A stretch of DNA of 64,000 nucleotides, from positions 84,136-148,135 of the forward strand of contig JACUUX010000003.1 of NCBI GenBank assembly GCA_014859105.1, given 5' to 3'. This document shows, in pieces, positions 61,298 to 64,000 of this stretch. This DNA is from Nitrospirota bacterium (lineage in GTDB: Bacteria; Nitrospirota; Thermodesulfovibrionia; Thermodesulfovibrionales; SM23-35). The position numbers and the translations under genes were made by a program. The notes under the pieces were generated by a model. That model worked only from the letters and a program-made list of their open reading frames with translations. It was not told where the DNA came from and did no database searches. Numbering within the stretch: position 1 is the first letter of the stretch; each line of letters starts with the position of its first letter.

Positions 61298-61486
61298 TTA
61301 ATACATCCCTCTATCCAGTGTCCTGTACTGAATAGCCTCTGAGATGTGGTGGGACTGGATATCTTCTGACGCATAGAGGTCGGCAATGGTGTGGATACCC
61401 GTTGCGGATAGGATAGAATAGCCCGCTTCTTCACGTACCCAAGCAAGCATCTGTTGATTTACAAGCGCAGGAATGGAACGAGACAT
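61298..61486 (-). pseudogene. C-terminal remnant of ComM/YifB-type Mg-chelatase-like ATPase
   Basis: The frame encodes a tail like [32 protein letters not shown], which matches the end of ComM proteins (ARTIADLxGSExIxxxHIxEAIQYRxLDR). Only about 60 residues remain; the AAA+ core is absent. The segment RILKVARTIADL has become [14 protein letters not shown], so it is decaying. Confidence 0.7.
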
Positions 61487-61541
61487 GCTTTAATTATACG
61501 ATTGTCGTCACCTAATGAATCACCTGTGATACAATTGTCCT

Positions 61542-62375
61542 ATGGAAATACAAAAGAGAAAACTTGGGAAGACCGGGGTTGACGTGACATTACTCGGCCT
61601 CGGCGGCGAAGGTGTTCTGAGAACATTCGGATACGATGATGAAGCATACGCGCTGATCAACAGGGCGCTTGATCTCGGCATAAATTATTTCGAGTCTGCA
61701 CGTGCATATTCCGGAAGCGAGTCATATTATGGCAAGGCTCTTCGTGATAGGAGAAAAGAGATTTTTCTTACCAGCAAATCCCATGCGCGAGACAGAAAGG
61801 GAGCGCTCGAACATCTTCAGGAAACCCTGAAGAATATGAAGACCGATCACCTTGATCTATGGCAGGTGCATGATGTAAGGACAGGTGATGATGTCAAAGA
61901 GATTTTTGGAATGAGAGGAGCGATTGAGGCATTTGCAGAGGCGAAGCAAAAGGGATTGACACGGTTCATCGGAGTAACAGGACACCACGACCCGGAGATA
62001 CTGAAAAAGTGCATCAGCCTTTTCGATTTCGACACAGTTCTGCTGCCAGTCAATCCTGCCGAGCCACACTATAAGAGCTTTCTTGATGAAGTTGTACCAT
62101 TTGCCAGACAAAAGAGTATGGGAATAATCGGCATGAAGGTCTATTTCAGGGGATTTGCTGCCAGGATTCCGTGGTTTCAGTCTATGGAGCCCTTTCTTCA
62201 TTTTGCCCTTTCACAGCCGCTCTCAACCGTTGTTATTGGATGCGACAGCATCCTGCAACTTGAAGAAAATGTGGTGTTTGCTATGAAGTTCAGACCGATG
62301 CCGGGTGCAAAGATGAGGGATCTTATCGAGAAAGTCAAAACATTTTCACGCGAGCTTATGTACTACAAACCCTGA
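61542..62375 (+). CDS. Aldo/keto reductase
   Basis: The product has 277 residues: a TIM barrel. RKLGKTGVDVTLLGLGGEG starts the family fold. Catalytic residues are placed as Asp/Glu and Tyr in NYFESARAYSGSESYYGKAL, Lys in FLTSKSH and His in DLWQVHD. The C-terminal VVIGCDSILQLEENV is typical. The physiological substrate cannot be read. It is complete and alone; no ferredoxin domain is fused. Confidence 0.9.
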   Translation: MEIQKRKLGKTGVDVTLLGLGGEGVLRTFGYDDEAYALINRALDLGINYFESARAYSGSESYYGKALRDRRKEIFLTSKSHARDRKGALEHLQETLKNMKTDHLDLWQVHDVRTGDDVKEIFGMRGAIEAFAEAKQKGLTRFIGVTGHHDPEILKKCISLFDFDTVLLPVNPAEPHYKSFLDEVVPFARQKSMGIIGMKVYFRGFAARIPWFQSMEPFLHFALSQPLSTVVIGCDSILQLEENVVFAMKFRPMPGAKMRDLIEKVKTFSRELMYYKP

Positions 62376-62452
62376 AACTCAAAACAACTCGGGTACCCTA
62401 CTTGTGATTGCGGCATAAAAAGGAAGCGTGTAACCCTATGTTATCTATCCGT

Positions 62453-62719
62453 CTACCGGAAATTATAATGCTTCCTGACAGGGGCCTTAATATCCCAGAT
62501 ACAGGATAAACCGGCAGGAAACGTTACGAAATCTCCGGCTCCGAATTCAACCGAGCCCTCCTTTGTCTCCACAACCACCCTGCCTTCCAATAGGTAGCAT
62601 TCCTCTGTCTCATCATAATGCCAATCAAAACGAGATACTCCCTTTTCCCATATTGCCCATGACTTTACCTTACGTTCATCAAGGTATTGCGGTGTCGGTT
62701 TTTCCACTTTTATTTTCAT
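62453..62719 (-). CDS. Cupin-3 family protein (DUF861, EutQ-like)
   Basis: The product has 88 residues. Motif pattern: KSWAIWEKGVSRFDWHYDETEECYLLEGRVVVET and then GDFVTFPAGLSCIWDIKAPVRKHYNF. The fold is a small single cupin with His/Glu ligands. A role in small-molecule binding is likely, but no pathway is evident. It ends 77 bases from the convergent aldo/keto reductase. Confidence 0.85.
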   Translation of the reverse strand: MKIKVEKPTPQYLDERKVKSWAIWEKGVSRFDWHYDETEECYLLEGRVVVETKEGSVEFGAGDFVTFPAGLSCIWDIKAPVRKHYNFR

Positions 62720-63427
62720 GTTTCACCTCGCTTTTCTAACCATTTATTTGACTCCATTAATAATATAAACCAAAAACATTATAACGGATTAAATCTCTTA
62801 CAATACAGAGGGATAAATAATAGACTTTCAGCACAGCGGTTTTTGTTCCACCTGCAAAGGTGCAGAATCAGCATATGATGAAAAATGACGAATACCAATT
62901 GAGGCATGCATCTGGAGGTTTTGCAGCGAATTACATCTAATAAAATATGAACGGTAGTTCGGAACCATCAAAATACTTATTCCATAATTCAAGAAATCGT
63001 TCTTTCAAATCCATATCCATAATAGATTATCCTCCTTCATCTGTAGCTTCACCAATGCAGGTTTATTTGAATTCCTTATCCTGTTTCTATTTTGCTCTAA
63101 CCAGAATGATCACGTCAGTCATTTACAGTTTTTTATAAATAAAAAAACTTATTTAATTACTGCATGCGATTGACATTCTTGTCAAGGTGCAAGTGACACC
63201 TGCTTATAAGCACCGCGCAAAAATTGAAACCAATGAATAGTTCATTCTGTATTAAATACTGCCGGGATTTGCGCATAGGGAATCTTTTAAATCAAAATAA
63301 ATAGCAGCTAAATGAAGACCCGTGCTTGTTTCGAATAAGCGTCATTCCGCTGCGAAGTTGAGGAATGACGCTTATTCGAACTATTGCGTCTCTCTCGGAT
63401 GTATATACCGGACAGACAGATAGATGA
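62720..63427. other. 708-base gap without a recognised gene
   Basis: Only short unlikely frames are open. The one clear element is the long inverted repeat at 63330-63380. The rest is AT-rich and shows no tRNA, promoter pair or repeat array I could name. Confidence 0.5.
63330..63380. repeat. Perfect 19-base inverted repeat
   Basis: Arms TTCGAATAAGCGTCATTCC (63330-63348) and its exact reverse complement (63362-63380) flank a 13-base loop. GTCATTCC links it to the extragenic palindromes elsewhere in the window. There is no T tract, so it is not a plain terminator. Confidence 0.85.
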
Positions 63428-63985
63428 TTATAATGTTAATATTGCTTTACAGCTGTCCCCTTGGCGTTCAAATTTTAGTCCAACCTTAAACTGTTCAGCA
63501 ACCCACATTGGATAAGCACCCTGGCAATCTACAATACATGATTCCTCCATATCTGGAAAACTTAATATCTTACATCGTGGTATGTTAACCACCGCTGTAT
63601 TTCGTGTTAGCTCCACCGGAGAGAATGGGGTTATCCACTGAAGATGATATGCCATCTTCTTCGCTGTCACAATCAATGCGAAACCTGGGGCTACCGCTCT
63701 CAGTATCCACAACACTAACAGACCTGGACTTACGTTTTTTCGCTTTAATTCTTCAACCAGTGCAAGTTTGTATTGCTCAATACCATCTTCACCCAAGTGC
63801 ATACGAATAAATTTCAAATTACTCTTTGCCAGCCACATAAGATTGCCGTAAGCTATCTCGTATTTCTCCTCAACTGAAGCGTCTTCAGGAATTGGCTTAA
63901 CTCCTTCTTTCCAAATCTTTTGGAGTTCAACTAATGCTTGTGTGCTATCGTGCCTTGGCGAGGTGTTTGTAAGAGGGAGAAACAA
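63428..63985 (-). CDS. Hypothetical protein, possibly L-2-amino-thiazoline-4-carboxylate hydrolase-like
   Basis: The product has up to 185 residues; the reading may continue beyond the window edge. The C-terminal third has VNIPRCKILSF, then CIVDCQGAYPMWVAEQFKVGLKFERQGDSCKAILTL, a cysteine pattern that resembles C-terminal segments of the ATC hydrolase-like family (from memory, weak). A hydrophobic stretch LLVLWILRAVAPGFALIVT lies in the middle. No neighbour on its strand is known. Function is left open. Confidence 0.55.
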   Translation of the reverse strand: MFLPLTNTSPRHDSTQALVELQKIWKEGVKPIPEDASVEEKYEIAYGNLMWLAKSNLKFIRMHLGEDGIEQYKLALVEELKRKNVSPGLLVLWILRAVAPGFALIVTAKKMAYHLQWITPFSPVELTRNTAVVNIPRCKILSFPDMEESCIVDCQGAYPMWVAEQFKVGLKFERQGDSCKAILTL

Positions 63986-64000
63986 ATTAAGCTGTGCGCT

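Overview
The window reads as one contiguous bacterial chromosome segment of moderate, slightly AT-rich composition. The organism is Gram-negative: it carries lpxB, a Kdo transferase (kdtA), TonB/ExbB/ExbD and a TonB-dependent receptor. Several traits suggest a Nitrospirota-like or related deep-branching lineage: an EndoQ-type PHP nuclease, an archaeal-type Thi4 with histidine in place of the sulfur-donor cysteine, a probable GnnA/GnnB pair beside lpxB, and a nickel-type NikK/NikL-TonB cluster. This placement is inference; no rRNA is present.

Layout. 1-9.6 kb holds housekeeping genes: the hemC end, a DksA-like gene, a small coupled ORF, frr, pyrH, tsf, rpsB, purB and a large single-chain purL. 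9.7-13.9 kb has EndoQ with a shortened UvrD, a TrmB-type regulator, a CBS protein, zapA and a ZapB-like gene. 14-21 kb is an envelope block: lytic transglycosylase, exbD-exbB-tonB, then NikL-like, NikK-like and an outer-membrane receptor behind a structured leader. 21-31.6 kb has a large unknown gene running into tRNA-Cys, tRNA-Gly, trpE-trpG-trpD, then gnnA-gnnB-lpxB-kdtA for lipid A and Kdo.

31.6-42.7 kb is sparse and accessory: two toxin-antitoxin pairs (one bounded by 20-base inverted repeats), a lone nucleotidyltransferase, gene remnants, a duplicated 80-base structured element and a group II intron scrap. Between them lie intact yajQ, yciH, an RNase H-like gene, cspA, recQ and ywbE. 42.7-46.4 kb is an unusual three-gene operon: a MoxR-type ATPase with a cysteine cluster, a HELNH-metallopeptidase/VWA protein and a GXGXG beta-helix protein. 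46.6-64 kb holds a large hybrid kinase with an HD-GYP response regulator, a second TonB, a geranylgeranyl-reductase-family enzyme, a JAMM protein, UspA, a GalT homologue lacking its nucleophile, coaX, birA, a metallo-beta-lactamase-fold protein, parA-parB, thi4, a comM remnant and an aldo/keto reductase.

The most striking pattern is genome-wide in style. Tandem arrays of 7-base (once 8-base) units and 44-base C/G-rich palindromes lie inside the reading frames of hemC, purL, lpxB, kdtA and the trpG end, without breaking them. They also lie between the two tRNA genes. These insertions account for the excess length of PurL and LpxB over the family norm. The best candidates for something undescribed are this in-frame repeat invasion and the MoxR/HELNH-VWA/GXGXG operon.
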